From Actinomycetes bacterium (GTDB taxonomy: Bacteria > Actinomycetota > Acidimicrobiia > Acidimicrobiales > Ilumatobacteraceae): a stretch of 64,000 nt of DNA. The DNA lies in assembly GCA_025359865.1 (NCBI GenBank), contig JANYDH010000103.1:29952-93951 (forward strand), read 5' to 3'. Both the position numbers and the translations under genes were made by a program. This document shows positions 7,625-17,962 of the stretch, piece by piece. The notes under the pieces are model-generated. The model searched no databases and was not told where the DNA came from. It was given only the letters and a program-made list of their open reading frames with translations. Position 1 is the first letter of the stretch. Every line of letters begins with the position of its first letter.

Positions 7625-10600
7625 CTAACGAGTGGCGTTGCGATCACTGTCTCGGTGGGAGCTGAGCGAGAGGTTGCGAACCTGTCGAAGCGCCACGGTG
7701 AGTGTGGTCATGTCGAAGTGGTCCGACCGGCGGATCTCGGTGAGCATCCGGCTCATCCGCGAAACAGCCCGCTCGTTGACAGCAGCCCATATGTCGACCG
7801 AGCCCAAGTGCAGCGCCCCCTCAGTCAGGTCGGCGATCACCGAGAGCAGATCATCGCGGAGTGCGGCGCGAGCCTGTGTTTGCCAGCGATCGCTACGCGG
7901 CAGTGCTCCAATTGCATCCCACAGCCACGGCATGTCGACCGCGTCGAACAGGTGCCAATACACACCGGCAACGTCGGGGACCTCCAGTCTGTGAGCGGCC
8001 GCCAGTTCCACCATGTCGAATGCCGTATGCAACAGCGGCCGAAGGGCAGACCGTTGCGCCAACGTCTCGGGTACGCCCGATGCCAGACGGCCAGCCTCGG
8101 TAGCGAACACCACCTCGCGCATCCGACCGCGCAGCACCTGATCGAGATCATGCGACAACGCTGTCACACCAGGACGAAACTCCGCGACCACACCGCCGAT
8201 ATCGACCGGTGGCCGACGATGGCGGAGGATCCACGACACGCCCCGTTCGAGCATTCGTCGCGCCTCGAGGAACAAATCGATCTGCGTATCGAGCTTCACA
8301 TCGCTTCCAAGCGCCTCGAGTTCGTCCCACAGACCGACCATGTCGAAGATGTCCCGACCGGCCACCCACGCACGGGTGATGTCGACGAGGCCGACACCGG
8401 TGTCCTCGGTGAGGCGATGATCCGACGTGATCCCGGAGATGTTGACCATCTGGTTCCCGATCTGCGTTGCGATGATCTCGCGGCGCAACCGATGCCGGTA
8501 GATCTGGACCGCATAGCGATCCCGTAACGGTGTCGGGAAGTACCGCAGCAACTCGGGTCGCAGATAGGGGTCGTCCGCCAGGCTGCTGTCGACGATGAGC
8601 CCGACGTTGGTGATCTTGGTATACGCCAACAGCACCGCGAACTCGGGAGTGGTGAGACCCATCCCACCGGCCTGGCGCTCGGCGATCTGTTTGTCGGACG
8701 GCAGGAACTCGAGCGCACGGTTGAGGTACCCCTCGGACTCGAGTTGGTTCAGGTACCGCGCGTGCACATTGACGAGTGACAGCGCCTGACGGCGAGCAAT
8801 GGCCAGTGCCAGCGTTTGGGCGCGGTTGTCATCGAGTACCAGTTCGCCCACCTCGTCGGTCATCGAGGCAAGCAGCTCATCGCGCTCGGCCATGTCCATT
8901 GCGGTCGAACCCATCACGTCAGACAGCAGAACCTTGATGTTGACCTCGTGATCGCTGCAGTCGACGCCGGCCGAATTGTCGATCGCATCGGTGTTGATCA
9001 GCCCACCGGCGAGCGCGTATTCGATGCGCCCGCGCTGGGTGAAGCCGAGGTTGCCGCCTTCGCCAACCACCTCGCAACGAAGCTCATGGCCATTGACGCG
9101 CAGCCCGTCGTTGGCGCGGTCACCGACATCTGCATGGGTCTCGCCCGCGGCTTTGACGTAGGTGCCGATGCCACCGTTCCAGAGCACGTCGACCGGTGCG
9201 CGAAGGACGGCAGAAAGCAACTCGAGCGGCGTGAACTGCTTGCGCTCGACCCCGAGCACACGTTGTGCCTCGGCGGATATCTGGATGCTCTTGGCCGACC
9301 GGAGGTAGATGCCCCCACCAACGGAGAGCAGGCTCGAGTCGTAGTCGGCCCAGCTGCTGCGGGGAAGCCGAAAGAGTCGTTGACGCTCTGCAAACGATGC
9401 CACCGGATCAGGGTCGGGGTCGATGAACACATGGCGGTGATCGAATGCTGCCACCAGCTTGAGATGCGGCGAACGGAGCAACCCGTTGCCGAACACATCG
9501 CCCGACATGTCACCGATGCCGACCACGGTGATCGGGTCGCGGTCGGCATCCTTGCCGGTCGCGCGGATGTGACGGCGAACGCTTTCCCACGCTCCGCGGG
9601 CTGTGATTGCCATCGCTTTGTGGTCGTATCCGACGCTGCCACCCGACGCAAACGCATCGCCGAGCCAGAAGTTGTAGTCAGCCGAGATGCTATTGGCAAC
9701 GTCGCTGAACGTGGCCGTGCCCTTGTCGGCTGCGACCACGAGATACGGGTCGTCGCCATCCAAACGCACCGTGTCGGGTGGTGGGATCACCGATCCATCA
9801 GCGAGTGACAAATTGTCGGTGAGGTCGAGTAGGCCAGAAATGAACTCGCGATAGCAAGCGACTCCCTCAGCGCGAAACGTCTCGGCATCGGTGGTTGGTC
9901 GTTTCGGAAAGAAGCCACCCTTGGCCCCGCTGGGCACGATCACGGCATTCTTCACCATCTGCGCCTTCACGAGACCCAGCACCTCGGTACGGAAGTCCTC
10001 GCGCCGGTCACTCCAGCGAATGCCCCCACGAGCGATGCGGCCACCACGAAGATGGACGCCTTCGACCCTGGGCGAGCAGACCCAGATCTCGTACATCGGA
10101 CGCGGCAGCGGCAGATCGGGCACCTTCGCCGGATCGAACTTGAACGCCATCACTGCTCGGTGCGGCGTACCGTCGCCCGCGCGAAAGACGTTGGTGCGCA
10201 CGGTCGCATCGACGAGGGCCACCAACGCACGCAGCGTACGGTCGTCATCCAAACTGGGCACCCCGTCGAGTGCAGCGGCGATCTGCTCACGCAATGCTGC
10301 CTCGACGGCTCCTCCAGCGCCACCGCTTCCAGTCCGCAACGCCACGATTGTGGGGTCGAACCGTTCGCGAAAGATCTGCACCAGTAGCCCGGCGATGGCC
10401 CCATGGCGGACCATGGTCGCCTCGATGTACTGCTGGCTGAACGGGAAGCCCACCTGGCGCAGGTAGCGCGCATAGGCCCGGATGATCTCGACCTCGCGGG
10501 CGCTCAACCCACCGACGAGCACAAGTCGGTTGAACCCGTCCACTTCGATCTCGCCGCGGAATGCGGCTTCGAATGCCTGTCGCACGGCAAGCATCTGATC

Positions 10601-11053
10601 GGCACCCGGCGCGATGCCGTCATTCATCGAGGCAGCGGGGAGGGTGACACCGACATCGTGCAGGTGCACTTCAGCGTCGGGACCGCCATCCAGCGGGCTG
10701 ACCTGAAACCGGAACGATCGCTCGTCGAGCGCGCGGAGCCCCAACTGATCGAGCAGCGGCAGGAGGTCAGCCAGCGGTGCCGGCGCGCCGCGACGATAGA
10801 ACCGGAACCGGAACTCGTCCACGGGTGAGCCGTCGAGGTGCAGCAGTTCGGTCACCTCTCCCACCCCGCCGTCAGCCAGCGCAGCGACTATGGGGAGATC
10901 GAGCGCCGCCGCCGATGGCGCGTTCAACTCGTCGTACCCGGCCGGAATCATCGGTCGTAACCGTTCCACCACTGCTGCACGGTCTCCGAGCAGTGCGGCT
11001 GTTTGCGATACCCACTGGTCGGAAACTTGACCGACCGCGTTTGACATGCCCAT
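7625..11053 (-). CDS. gdh: NAD-dependent glutamate dehydrogenase, large type, short form
   Basis: A 1142-residue enzyme converting glutamate to 2-oxoglutarate with release of ammonia. The catalytic part is plain: [20 protein letters not shown], then [20 protein letters not shown] near residue 374 with the substrate-binding and catalytic lysines, followed by a Rossmann region ([17 protein letters not shown]). The long C-terminal helical domain is kept. Mycobacterial homologues are about 1600 residues; here the first ~450 residues with ACT-like regulatory domains are absent. I start at ATG 11053, preceded by AGGGG at good spacing; a TTG at 11110 would add 19 residues. Loss of the regulatory domains may change allosteric control (inference). 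Confidence 0.92.
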   Translation of the reverse strand: MGMSNAVGQVSDQWVSQTAALLGDRAAVVERLRPMIPAGYDELNAPSAAALDLPIVAALADGGVGEVTELLHLDGSPVDEFRFRFYRRGAPAPLADLLPLLDQLGLRALDERSFRFQVSPLDGGPDAEVHLHDVGVTLPAASMNDGIAPGADQMLAVRQAFEAAFRGEIEVDGFNRLVLVGGLSAREVEIIRAYARYLRQVGFPFSQQYIEATMVRHGAIAGLLVQIFRERFDPTIVALRTGSGGAGGAVEAALREQIAAALDGVPSLDDDRTLRALVALVDATVRTNVFRAGDGTPHRAVMAFKFDPAKVPDLPLPRPMYEIWVCSPRVEGVHLRGGRIARGGIRWSDRREDFRTEVLGLVKAQMVKNAVIVPSGAKGGFFPKRPTTDAETFRAEGVACYREFISGLLDLTDNLSLADGSVIPPPDTVRLDGDDPYLVVAADKGTATFSDVANSISADYNFWLGDAFASGGSVGYDHKAMAITARGAWESVRRHIRATGKDADRDPITVVGIGDMSGDVFGNGLLRSPHLKLVAAFDHRHVFIDPDPDPVASFAERQRLFRLPRSSWADYDSSLLSVGGGIYLRSAKSIQISAEAQRVLGVERKQFTPLELLSAVLRAPVDVLWNGGIGTYVKAAGETHADVGDRANDGLRVNGHELRCEVVGEGGNLGFTQRGRIEYALAGGLINTDAIDNSAGVDCSDHEVNIKVLLSDVMGSTAMDMAERDELLASMTDEVGELVLDDNRAQTLALAIARRQALSLVNVHARYLNQLESEGYLNRALEFLPSDKQIAERQAGGMGLTTPEFAVLLAYTKITNVGLIVDSSLADDPYLRPELLRYFPTPLRDRYAVQIYRHRLRREIIATQIGNQMVNISGITSDHRLTEDTGVGLVDITRAWVAGRDIFDMVGLWDELEALGSDVKLDTQIDLFLEARRMLERGVSWILRHRRPPVDIGGVVAEFRPGVTALSHDLDQVLRGRMREVVFATEAGRLASGVPETLAQRSALRPLLHTAFDMVELAAAHRLEVPDVAGVYWHLFDAVDMPWLWDAIGALPRSDRWQTQARAALRDDLLSVIADLTEGALHLGSVDIWAAVNERAVSRMSRMLTEIRRSDHFDMTTLTVALRQVRNLSLSSHRDSDRNATR

Positions 11054-11198
11054 GCGAGTGCCCCTGACAGTGCTACAGACGTCCACCGCACAGTAGCCGT
11101 TGACCAGCAAGACATCGTTTGCGATCCTGATGAGCGACTCCAGAGCGCGACAGTGCGGCGAAGGCCGCTTAGAGCGCCGAACGTGGTCTGATAGGGGG

Positions 11199-11564
11199 AT
11201 GAGTCAACTCAACGTCATAGGCGAAGCTCTCCAGCCATGTTCATACGACCCGATGACCGGATACTTCCGCACGGGGTGCTGCGAGAACCACGGTGACGAC
11301 CCGGGGATGCACGTGGTGTGCGTGGTACTCACCGATGAGTTCCTCGTGTTCAGTAAGCAGGCCGGCAACGATCTCAGCACCCCGATGCCGCAGTACGGAT
11401 TCGCCGGCTTGAACCATGGTGACCAATGGTGCCTGTGCGCCTCACGCTGGCAGGAGGCGTTCGAGGCCGGTTCGGCACCTCGCGTCGTGCTCGCCGCCAC
11501 CCATCTTTCGGCTCTGGAGTACAGCTCGCTCGCAGATCTTCGGTCTCATGCCATCGACGGCTGA
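11199..11564 (+). CDS. DUF2237 family protein
   Basis: A 121-residue protein starting at ATG 11199 after an AGGGGG stretch. It matches DUF2237 in length and motifs: NVIGEALQPC near the start, GYFRTGCCEN, GMHVVCVVLTDEFLVFSK, and the Trp/Cys-rich GDQWCLCASRWQEA near the end. The family is widespread but uncharacterised. It overlaps the hemolysin III gene by 17 bases, suggesting co-transcription, and is divergent from NAD-GDH. Confidence 0.88.
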   Translation: MSQLNVIGEALQPCSYDPMTGYFRTGCCENHGDDPGMHVVCVVLTDEFLVFSKQAGNDLSTPMPQYGFAGLNHGDQWCLCASRWQEAFEAGSAPRVVLAATHLSALEYSSLADLRSHAIDG

Positions 11565-12240
11565 TCCAGTCGATCACTCGGGCAGCGACAGCGCCACGGC
11601 ACTGCTCAAGCCGCTCTTGCGCGGTTGGTCGCACGTCGTGTCGTTCTGCATCGTTGCCGTGCTGGGGACGACGATGATCGTGACCACTGATGCATCGCCG
11701 GTTCAGCGCCTGTGGCTGGTCGTCTACTTGGCGGGCACGCTGAGCATGCTCGGCGTGTCGGCGCTGTATCACCGGCTGAACTGGACCGACACTGCGAGGG
11801 CTCGCATGCGACGCCTCGATCACTCGACGATCTTTCTTGCGATTACCGGCGCCTACATGCCGGTGGTCACGACTGTGGTGACTGGTTGGCAGCGCCCGAC
11901 GATCCTGATCGTCGCATGGGTCGGCTCCATCATCGGAATCGCCTTGCAATGGCTACCCGTCCACGTACCACGGGCGGCGTTCACCTCCGTCTACGTGCTG
12001 GTCGGATGGTGCTCCTCGCTTGCGTTCTCGCAACTCATCGACGGCCTCGGTCCGGGCGGATTCGCCCTGCTCCTAAGCGGAGGCATCGCCTACACGATCG
12101 GTGCCGTGGTCTACGCCGCAAAATGGCCTGATCCTTGGCCGCAGGTGTTCGGGTATCACGAGGTGTTCCACGCCCTCACCGTGATCGGGGCCGGATGCCA
12201 TCTCGCGATGATTGCCTTCGCAGTGATCCCGAAGTTCTGA
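11548..12240 (+). CDS. Hemolysin III family (PAQR-like) membrane protein
   Basis: A 230-residue, seven-helix membrane protein. Family motifs are in place: SALYHRLNW after helix 2, RLDHSTIFLAITGAYMP, and the C-terminal GYHEVFHALTVIGAGCH. The SxxxH, D and HxxxH residues would form the metal site shared with PAQR proteins. Bacterial members were named for hemolysis in Bacillus cereus, but most have no known role beyond lipid or membrane homeostasis. The ATG at 11548 lies within the end of the DUF2237 gene. Confidence 0.92.
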   Translation: MPSTADPVDHSGSDSATALLKPLLRGWSHVVSFCIVAVLGTTMIVTTDASPVQRLWLVVYLAGTLSMLGVSALYHRLNWTDTARARMRRLDHSTIFLAITGAYMPVVTTVVTGWQRPTILIVAWVGSIIGIALQWLPVHVPRAAFTSVYVLVGWCSSLAFSQLIDGLGPGGFALLLSGGIAYTIGAVVYAAKWPDPWPQVFGYHEVFHALTVIGAGCHLAMIAFAVIPKF

Positions 12241-12306
12241 CTGGTGTTGCGTGCTGCCCGACCGTCGCTCAGCCCAGCACGAATGTCGGTCGCTTCGCAG
12301 GACGAC

Positions 12307-15300
12307 TCAGCGCCTCAGGTTCGAAGGCACCTCGCGGATCGCGCGTTCGAACACCTCGAGCACACAGGCTGCATCACCGGCCGTGAGCGGCATCGGGCCA
12401 CGCAACTTGATCACGTTGTGCAGTGGGCCATCAGTGCCGACGAGCACTCCGGCCAAGCGCATCCGTTGCGCGATCCACGCAGCCTCGGCGGCGGCGGGTT
12501 CCAACGTGTCACGATCACGCACCAGCTCGACACCAAGAAACAATCCGGAACCGCGCACGTCGCCGATCAGTTCATAGCGGGATTGCAGGTCACGTAGGCC
12601 TGGGATCAGCACCCCATTGCCGACCGCCAGCGCATGGGCCTGCAACTTCTCGTCGAGCACCACCTGCAGTGTCGCCAACGCCGCCGCGCATGCCGCGGTA
12701 CTCCCACCGAACGTGCTGAAGAACTCCATGCCCGTCTCGAAACTGTCGGCGAGCTCCGCGGTGGTGACCACCGCCCCCATCGGGTACCCGTTGGCGATCG
12801 GCTTGCCCAGCACGACGATGTCGGGGCAGACGTCGTGCTGCTGGAAGCCCCAGAAGTGAGTGCCAAGCCGCCCGAAACCTGTCTGCACCTCGTCGGCGAT
12901 ACACACCCCACCGGCCTCACGGACGAGTGAGTACACCCCTGAGAGATAGCCGTCGGGGAGCAGGATCTGCCCGCCAACGCTGGGACATGTCTCCGCGATG
13001 TATGCACCGATCCGCCGGCCCCGTTCAGCCGCTTCGTCGATCACGACGCCGACCTGCGCAGCGAACCATTGACCGGCCGTTGCCGGGTTGGCACGTGTGC
13101 GATACATGTCGGGAATCGGCGAGGTGTGCACCCATTCGGGAGCGCCCATACCACCAGGACCATCGTGTTTGTAGGGGCTGATGTCGATGAGAGTGGTGGA
13201 ATGGCCGTGATAGGCGGCATCCATCACGACCACGTCTCTTCGACCGGTGTGCGCCCTCGCAAGCCGCAACGCGAGTTCGTTGGCCTCGCTGCCCGATGCT
13301 GTGAAGAAGCACACCTCAAGTGGTGCCGGTAACTGAGCGGTGAGCAGATCAGCGTAGGTCAGCAACTGGTCCTGTAGGTAGCGGGTGTTGGTGTTCAACA
13401 CCGAAAGTTGGTCGCCGACGGCGCGCACGACGCGTGGGTGCGAGTGCCCCACGTGGGCAACGTTGTTGTACGCGTCGATGTATGCGCGGCCGGTCTCATC
13501 GAACAGGTACTGCATCCGCCCGCGGCGGATCTGCAACGGATGCGTTCCATACGAGACACTCACGTTGCTGCCGATTCGGCGGTGCCGTCGTTCAGCAAGC
13601 GATTCGGTCGACGGCCTTGCGGGAAAAACGTGTTGTGGCACACCGACCAGCAGGTTGGGGTCGGGGCTGATGCTCCGCCAGACGGCGCGTTGACTCGCCA
13701 GCGCAACGCCGTTGAAGTTGAGCGGCACGTCGAGCATGTCGGTGATCAACTGCATGTGCACGTGCGGCCACCAGTCGCCGTTCACCGGCGGCGCACCGAT
13801 GCTGCCGATCTGTTGACCGGCGAACACCGCCGTACCCGGTTGCAGACCGACGAGCGGCTCACGCGAGAGGTGGCCGTACAGCGTGTAGAGCAGCAGCGAC
13901 GGCTCACCATCCACCGGCAACTCGTGACGAAGCACGATCATCGGGCCGTAATCGTGACGCATTTCGATCTCGCCGATGCCATGCACGACTCCGTCGAGCG
14001 GGGCAAAGATCGGCGTTCCGGCTTGCATCGAGATGTCGAGCGCAACATGGATGGTGCGTTCCTCGTGAAGGATGCTCGACGACTCGGCGTCGTAGATCAC
14101 TCGCGGCTCGTCGTAGCCGCCGACACCGATCTGCACGCCGGCCTCATCGAGCACGTCTTGCACCCGTTGTGCGAACGCCGCCGTGGAGTTGCGGGCGAGG
14201 TCGTTCGACACGAGCGGGCTCCCCACACTCATGTCGACGGCGACTACCGGGGTGGTGGACAGATCATGACCAACGACATTGGCGATGCGATCACGGTGTT
14301 GCTCGAGCCAGCGCCGCACCGCGGCGCTGTGAGGTACCGGCTCGAGCCCGCACGCATCGCGGTATACGTACTGAGCGAGACGTGGATGGATTGCGGCGAG
14401 CTTCGGTAACGTGTCTGCAATCAGGCCCTGGCTGATGCCCAGGTACTCGTGACCAGGTCGTTCCGACTGCTGCTTGGCGGACAGGCACACGCTCATCGCC
14501 AACCGCATGCACACCAGACTGTGCAGCACGGCGAGTTCATCGTCGGTGATGGCCAGCACCCGGTGGTAGCCGCGCACGGCGTGCGCCATCGCCTGCACCG
14601 GATCAGGCTGTCCGAGCCCGGCATACGCCATCGCGACGGCGAGGTCGTTCACAGTATGACTGAACACCATGTCGCCGAAGTCGACGATGCCGGTCACCAC
14701 CTCGGCCGCTGCATCGACGAGCACGTTGTGATCGTTCGTATCGCCATGGATCACGCTGCGCCGCAGACCGGCCAGCATGGGGACTGCTGTGGTGCGGTGA
14801 TACTCGGCCAACCCGTGGATCAGTGCACGCAACTCGACGTCGTCGACACGTGCCCCATGTTGGTCGATGACCGAGAGGGCGTTGCCGAGGTCCCAATGGA
14901 AGTCGCGATGCAACGCTTCGTGATCGAAGGTCATGAGCGCAGTGTCGATGCCGGCCACTGCTGCCCCGAGCGACTGCAGCATCAACCCGGTGCGCAGCGG
15001 GGTAGTGCCGAGCGTCATCCCAGGGAGCAGCGTGATGAGCCGGACAAGATGTCCCTGCGTCGACCCGATCTCGCCGCCCGCGACTAGCGGCATCGGCATT
15101 GGACAGATCTGCATCGAGGCGAGGTGATGCATCACCGCCTGTTCTGCCTCCAACACCGAACGATCCTCACCCGGATTGGCGATCTTGAGGACGTACTCGG
15201 CACCGCCCGATTTCGTGATCCGCACGTTCTGATCACGCTCACTCGGAAGTGCCGACGGAACGCCGTCGATCCCGAAGAGCTCACGACACATCGTCGCTGT

Positions 15301-15342
15301 CTCGTCGAGCGTGAACCGAGGCGCGCTTTCGACCGGCGTCAC
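12307..15342 (-). CDS. APH-family kinase - M23 peptidase-like - class III aminotransferase (phospho-lyase type) fusion
   Basis: A 1011-residue three-domain protein from GTG 15342, 25 bases after the dioxygenase stop. Residues ~1-330 are an aminoglycoside/choline kinase fold (HGDTNDHN at 199-206, DFGD at 221-224). Residues ~410-540 are an M23-like domain with HVALD (432-436), HLS (491) and HVH (527-529), the usual zinc ligands, although there is no signal peptide. Residues ~590-1011 are a class III PLP enzyme with ADEVQTGFGR and the PLP lysine at about 847 (VLGKPIANG). Class III proteins of the AGXT2L/ETNPPL type are phospho-lyases acting on phosphoethanolamine or phosphohydroxylysine, and the matching kinase is an APH protein. 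The fusion therefore probably phosphorylates a hydroxylated amine and then eliminates phosphate and ammonia. The substrate is not shown by sequence. Confidence 0.88.
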   Translation of the reverse strand: MTPVESAPRFTLDETATMCRELFGIDGVPSALPSERDQNVRITKSGGAEYVLKIANPGEDRSVLEAEQAVMHHLASMQICPMPMPLVAGGEIGSTQGHLVRLITLLPGMTLGTTPLRTGLMLQSLGAAVAGIDTALMTFDHEALHRDFHWDLGNALSVIDQHGARVDDVELRALIHGLAEYHRTTAVPMLAGLRRSVIHGDTNDHNVLVDAAAEVVTGIVDFGDMVFSHTVNDLAVAMAYAGLGQPDPVQAMAHAVRGYHRVLAITDDELAVLHSLVCMRLAMSVCLSAKQQSERPGHEYLGISQGLIADTLPKLAAIHPRLAQYVYRDACGLEPVPHSAAVRRWLEQHRDRIANVVGHDLSTTPVVAVDMSVGSPLVSNDLARNSTAAFAQRVQDVLDEAGVQIGVGGYDEPRVIYDAESSSILHEERTIHVALDISMQAGTPIFAPLDGVVHGIGEIEMRHDYGPMIVLRHELPVDGEPSLLLYTLYGHLSREPLVGLQPGTAVFAGQQIGSIGAPPVNGDWWPHVHMQLITDMLDVPLNFNGVALASQRAVWRSISPDPNLLVGVPQHVFPARPSTESLAERRHRRIGSNVSVSYGTHPLQIRRGRMQYLFDETGRAYIDAYNNVAHVGHSHPRVVRAVGDQLSVLNTNTRYLQDQLLTYADLLTAQLPAPLEVCFFTASGSEANELALRLARAHTGRRDVVVMDAAYHGHSTTLIDISPYKHDGPGGMGAPEWVHTSPIPDMYRTRANPATAGQWFAAQVGVVIDEAAERGRRIGAYIAETCPSVGGQILLPDGYLSGVYSLVREAGGVCIADEVQTGFGRLGTHFWGFQQHDVCPDIVVLGKPIANGYPMGAVVTTAELADSFETGMEFFSTFGGSTAACAAALATLQVVLDEKLQAHALAVGNGVLIPGLRDLQSRYELIGDVRGSGLFLGVELVRDRDTLEPAAAEAAWIAQRMRLAGVLVGTDGPLHNVIKLRGPMPLTAGDAACVLEVFERAIREVPSNLRR

Positions 15343-15367
15343 TGCACAACGTCCCGCTGCATGGCTG

Positions 15368-16489
15368 TCAGTTCGCGGCTGTGCAGCAACGTTGGCGGAG
15401 CCTGCTCTCGACGTCTTCACGGTTGACGTATCCGCCACACAACCGGCGCACACCGGTGTAGGCGAACCGACCGTGCAGCACCCGCCAGTTGTCGAACAGC
15501 ATTGCTTCGCCCGGTGCGAGCACATGGCGCCACTGCATGACAGCATCGTTGGCGATGGTGTCGAACGTGCGCAGCGCGTTGTAGAACGCGAGCATCTCGT
15601 GCTCGTCCAGCAGGAAAGGAGCGCGGTCGTAGTCGTTGAACGAGACCTGCACCAGTTGGCCGGTGTGGTCGTGACGGAACACCGGCCGCGCCGCCATGAG
15701 GTGCGAACCGTCACCGATGTACTGACCTGGCACGCTCACAGCCGACAGGGTGGCAAAGTGCTCTGGCGCCTCGACCCGCATCCGGCTAGCAATATGAAAA
15801 GCATCAACCATCGTGCTCGCGCCACCGGTGCCGTCGAACTGCAGGCAGTGGAGTAACTGCACCCCAGGCGCGTCGTGCGAGTACGTACCATCGGTGTGCG
15901 GGCGAAGCTCGAGATTCGTGTACGCCGTATCGGCCTTGGTGAGGTCGGCTGTGAACTCCCACATCCCGCCGAAGATCGTTTCGCGCACGTACCCGATTCT
16001 GCGCAGCAGCGCCTCGGTCGCCGCAGCGGTAGGCGGCGTGTCGACGGCGAGGCAGAAGCCGAACTCGGCCGTCTTGGTGAGCCACTCCGCAACCCCATCG
16101 TCACTGTTCATCACGTGATCGAACGCCACCGTTGGCAGGTTGCCGTCGATGGACGCCGCATCCCACAGCGTGATCTCTGTCTCGACCGCTGCCCGCGGTG
16201 CCTGCGGCATCCGGTAGGCCTCCAGGAACCGCACCGGCAGCACAGAAGCAGCACTGGCATCGTTCCATGTGACGGTCACCGCGTCGTCGGCGACCCCGGC
16301 GGTCGTACCGGCAAGACCCTCCGGTAGCGAGGCGGTGAACAACTGCCGTTGCCCGGTGATGGGATGCAACGTGAGGTCATCGTGGGCATGGTCACGTATC
16401 CAAATCCACGGGTAGCGCGTCACGACTCCATCGTCCCATGTCACTTCCAACGAAACCTTCTGAAGCGAAACCGACGCGATGGTCCTCAT
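15368..16489 (-). CDS. Fe(II)/2-oxoglutarate dioxygenase of the gamma-butyrobetaine/trimethyllysine hydroxylase family
   Basis: A 373-residue TauD-superfamily enzyme. The N-terminal domain has the GBBH-type pattern (TWDDGVVTRYPWIWIRDHAHD), but the cysteines that bind zinc in many members are missing. The jelly-roll core has the iron ligands: the HxD motif in LRPHTDGTYSH and the distal His in DNWRVLHGRFAY, with the Arg that binds 2-oxoglutarate close behind. Known members hydroxylate trimethyllysine or gamma-butyrobetaine in carnitine synthesis. It lies between a PLP decarboxylase (12 bases upstream) and the kinase/phospho-lyase fusion (25 bases downstream), suggesting that its product, a hydroxylated amino compound, feeds the fusion enzyme. 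Confidence 0.88.
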   Translation of the reverse strand: MRTIASVSLQKVSLEVTWDDGVVTRYPWIWIRDHAHDDLTLHPITGQRQLFTASLPEGLAGTTAGVADDAVTVTWNDASAASVLPVRFLEAYRMPQAPRAAVETEITLWDAASIDGNLPTVAFDHVMNSDDGVAEWLTKTAEFGFCLAVDTPPTAAATEALLRRIGYVRETIFGGMWEFTADLTKADTAYTNLELRPHTDGTYSHDAPGVQLLHCLQFDGTGGASTMVDAFHIASRMRVEAPEHFATLSAVSVPGQYIGDGSHLMAARPVFRHDHTGQLVQVSFNDYDRAPFLLDEHEMLAFYNALRTFDTIANDAVMQWRHVLAPGEAMLFDNWRVLHGRFAYTGVRRLCGGYVNREDVESRLRQRCCTAAN

Positions 16490-16500
16490 ACGACAAGATC

Positions 16501-17940
16501 CTACGGCTGCGGCGGCGCACACCGAACCAGCCGAAAGGCAGCGAGGATCGCCGCCACCGAGAGCGTGACGTCGGCGGTTGTGGTGGCATGGTTGCTGACG
16601 GAGATGCGCATGACCGCCTGGTTCCGCCAGATCGATCCGCCGAGCCAGCACGTGCCGTCGTTCTGTACCGCGGCGATGACTGCGCGCGTCAACGCGTCAT
16701 CGTCATCGTCATCGTCGCCGTCGTTGTTGCCGGCAGTCTGCAGAAAGCGCACGAGCACCTGGTTGAGCACCACGTCGTTGAGCACCACCACGCCTGGCTC
16801 GGCAGCAAGGAGCTCGGCGAAGTGGCGGGCGTGGGCACAACACCGCTCGACGATCTCGGCGATGCCCTCACGACCGAGCGATGCGATCGCGGCGTAGACC
16901 GGCACACCGCGAGCGCGACGCGAGAACTCGGGATTCCAGTCGACCGGATCCCGATTGGTACCCGGCGCCGCTTGCGTCAGGTATGCAGCGGTGACCGTCA
17001 TCGCAGCCCGGTGGGATTCGTGATGACGACAGATGATGACCCCACAGTCGTACGGGACGTTGAGCCACTTGTGGGCATCGGTCGACCACGAATCGGCTTG
17101 CTCGAGGCCGATCATGTCGCCTCGCGTCTCGGCCACCGCAGCCCACAACCCAATCGCACCATCGACGTGCAGCCATGCACCGTGATCGTGGGCAACAGCC
17201 GCGAGTTCGCCGACCGGATCGAGGGCGCCGGTGTTGACATTGCCTGTCTGGCAGCACACGATCGTGGGACCACCGGGGCCATCAGACAGGACGCGTTCCA
17301 GGTCGGCAGACAGCATCGCACCATTGGCATCGACGGCGACACGCTCGATGCAACGTGAACCGAGGCCGAGCAGCCGCGCCGCACGAGGGATCGTGACGTG
17401 AACCTCATCACCTACGACGAGCCGTATCGGCGGCGAGCCTCCGAGACCATTGGTCTCGACATCCCAGCCAACTGCAGCGAGCACATGATGGCGTGCGGCC
17501 GCGAGCGCTGTGGTGTTGGCCATCTGGCCGCCGGTGACGAACGCGAACGACGACTGCGACGGTAAGCCGAGCAGATCGATGATCCAACGGCCCGCGACTT
17601 CCTCGACGATCGCCGTGGCAGGGCTTGGCGAGAACAATGCCGTGTTCTGATCCCAAGCGGTCACGAGCCAGTCGGCACCGAGCGCAGCGGGTACCGAGCC
17701 TCCGATGACAAAGCCGAAGAACCGGCCCGAACCCATCCCCATCAAACCACCGCCCTCGACCGCGTCGCCGAGCCTGGTCAGCACGGTGCCCGCGTCGGTC
17801 GGGTGCTGCGGGGTCGGACCACCGAGAGACTCCCGAAGCTGCGTCGCTGTAGCCGTCGGACCAACCGGGCGATCACCCAAGCCTGAGCGATATGCAATTG
17901 CCCGTTCGGTAACTGCGCGCAGCACATCTGCCTCTTCCAT
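16501..17940 (-). CDS. Group II PLP-dependent decarboxylase (aromatic amino acid/glutamate decarboxylase family)
   Basis: A 479-residue PLP enzyme from ATG 17940. It has the group II landmarks: GRFFGFVIGG, FVTGGQMANTTALAAAR, HVDGAIGLWAAV with the PLP-contacting Asp, and the PLP lysine in STDAHKWLNVPYDCG. Family members decarboxylate L-DOPA, tryptophan, glutamate or aspartate. Near residues 408-415 a run of Asp encoded by CGTCAT-type repeats forms a low-complexity insert in a likely surface loop. It is the first gene of a minus-strand trio with the dioxygenase and the kinase/phospho-lyase fusion. Substrate unresolved. Confidence 0.88.
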   Translation of the reverse strand: MEEADVLRAVTERAIAYRSGLGDRPVGPTATATQLRESLGGPTPQHPTDAGTVLTRLGDAVEGGGLMGMGSGRFFGFVIGGSVPAALGADWLVTAWDQNTALFSPSPATAIVEEVAGRWIIDLLGLPSQSSFAFVTGGQMANTTALAAARHHVLAAVGWDVETNGLGGSPPIRLVVGDEVHVTIPRAARLLGLGSRCIERVAVDANGAMLSADLERVLSDGPGGPTIVCCQTGNVNTGALDPVGELAAVAHDHGAWLHVDGAIGLWAAVAETRGDMIGLEQADSWSTDAHKWLNVPYDCGVIICRHHESHRAAMTVTAAYLTQAAPGTNRDPVDWNPEFSRRARGVPVYAAIASLGREGIAEIVERCCAHARHFAELLAAEPGVVVLNDVVLNQVLVRFLQTAGNNDGDDDDDDDALTRAVIAAVQNDGTCWLGGSIWRNQAVMRISVSNHATTTADVTLSVAAILAAFRLVRCAPPQP

Positions 17941-17962
17941 CGCGACAACGTAGCGGACCACC

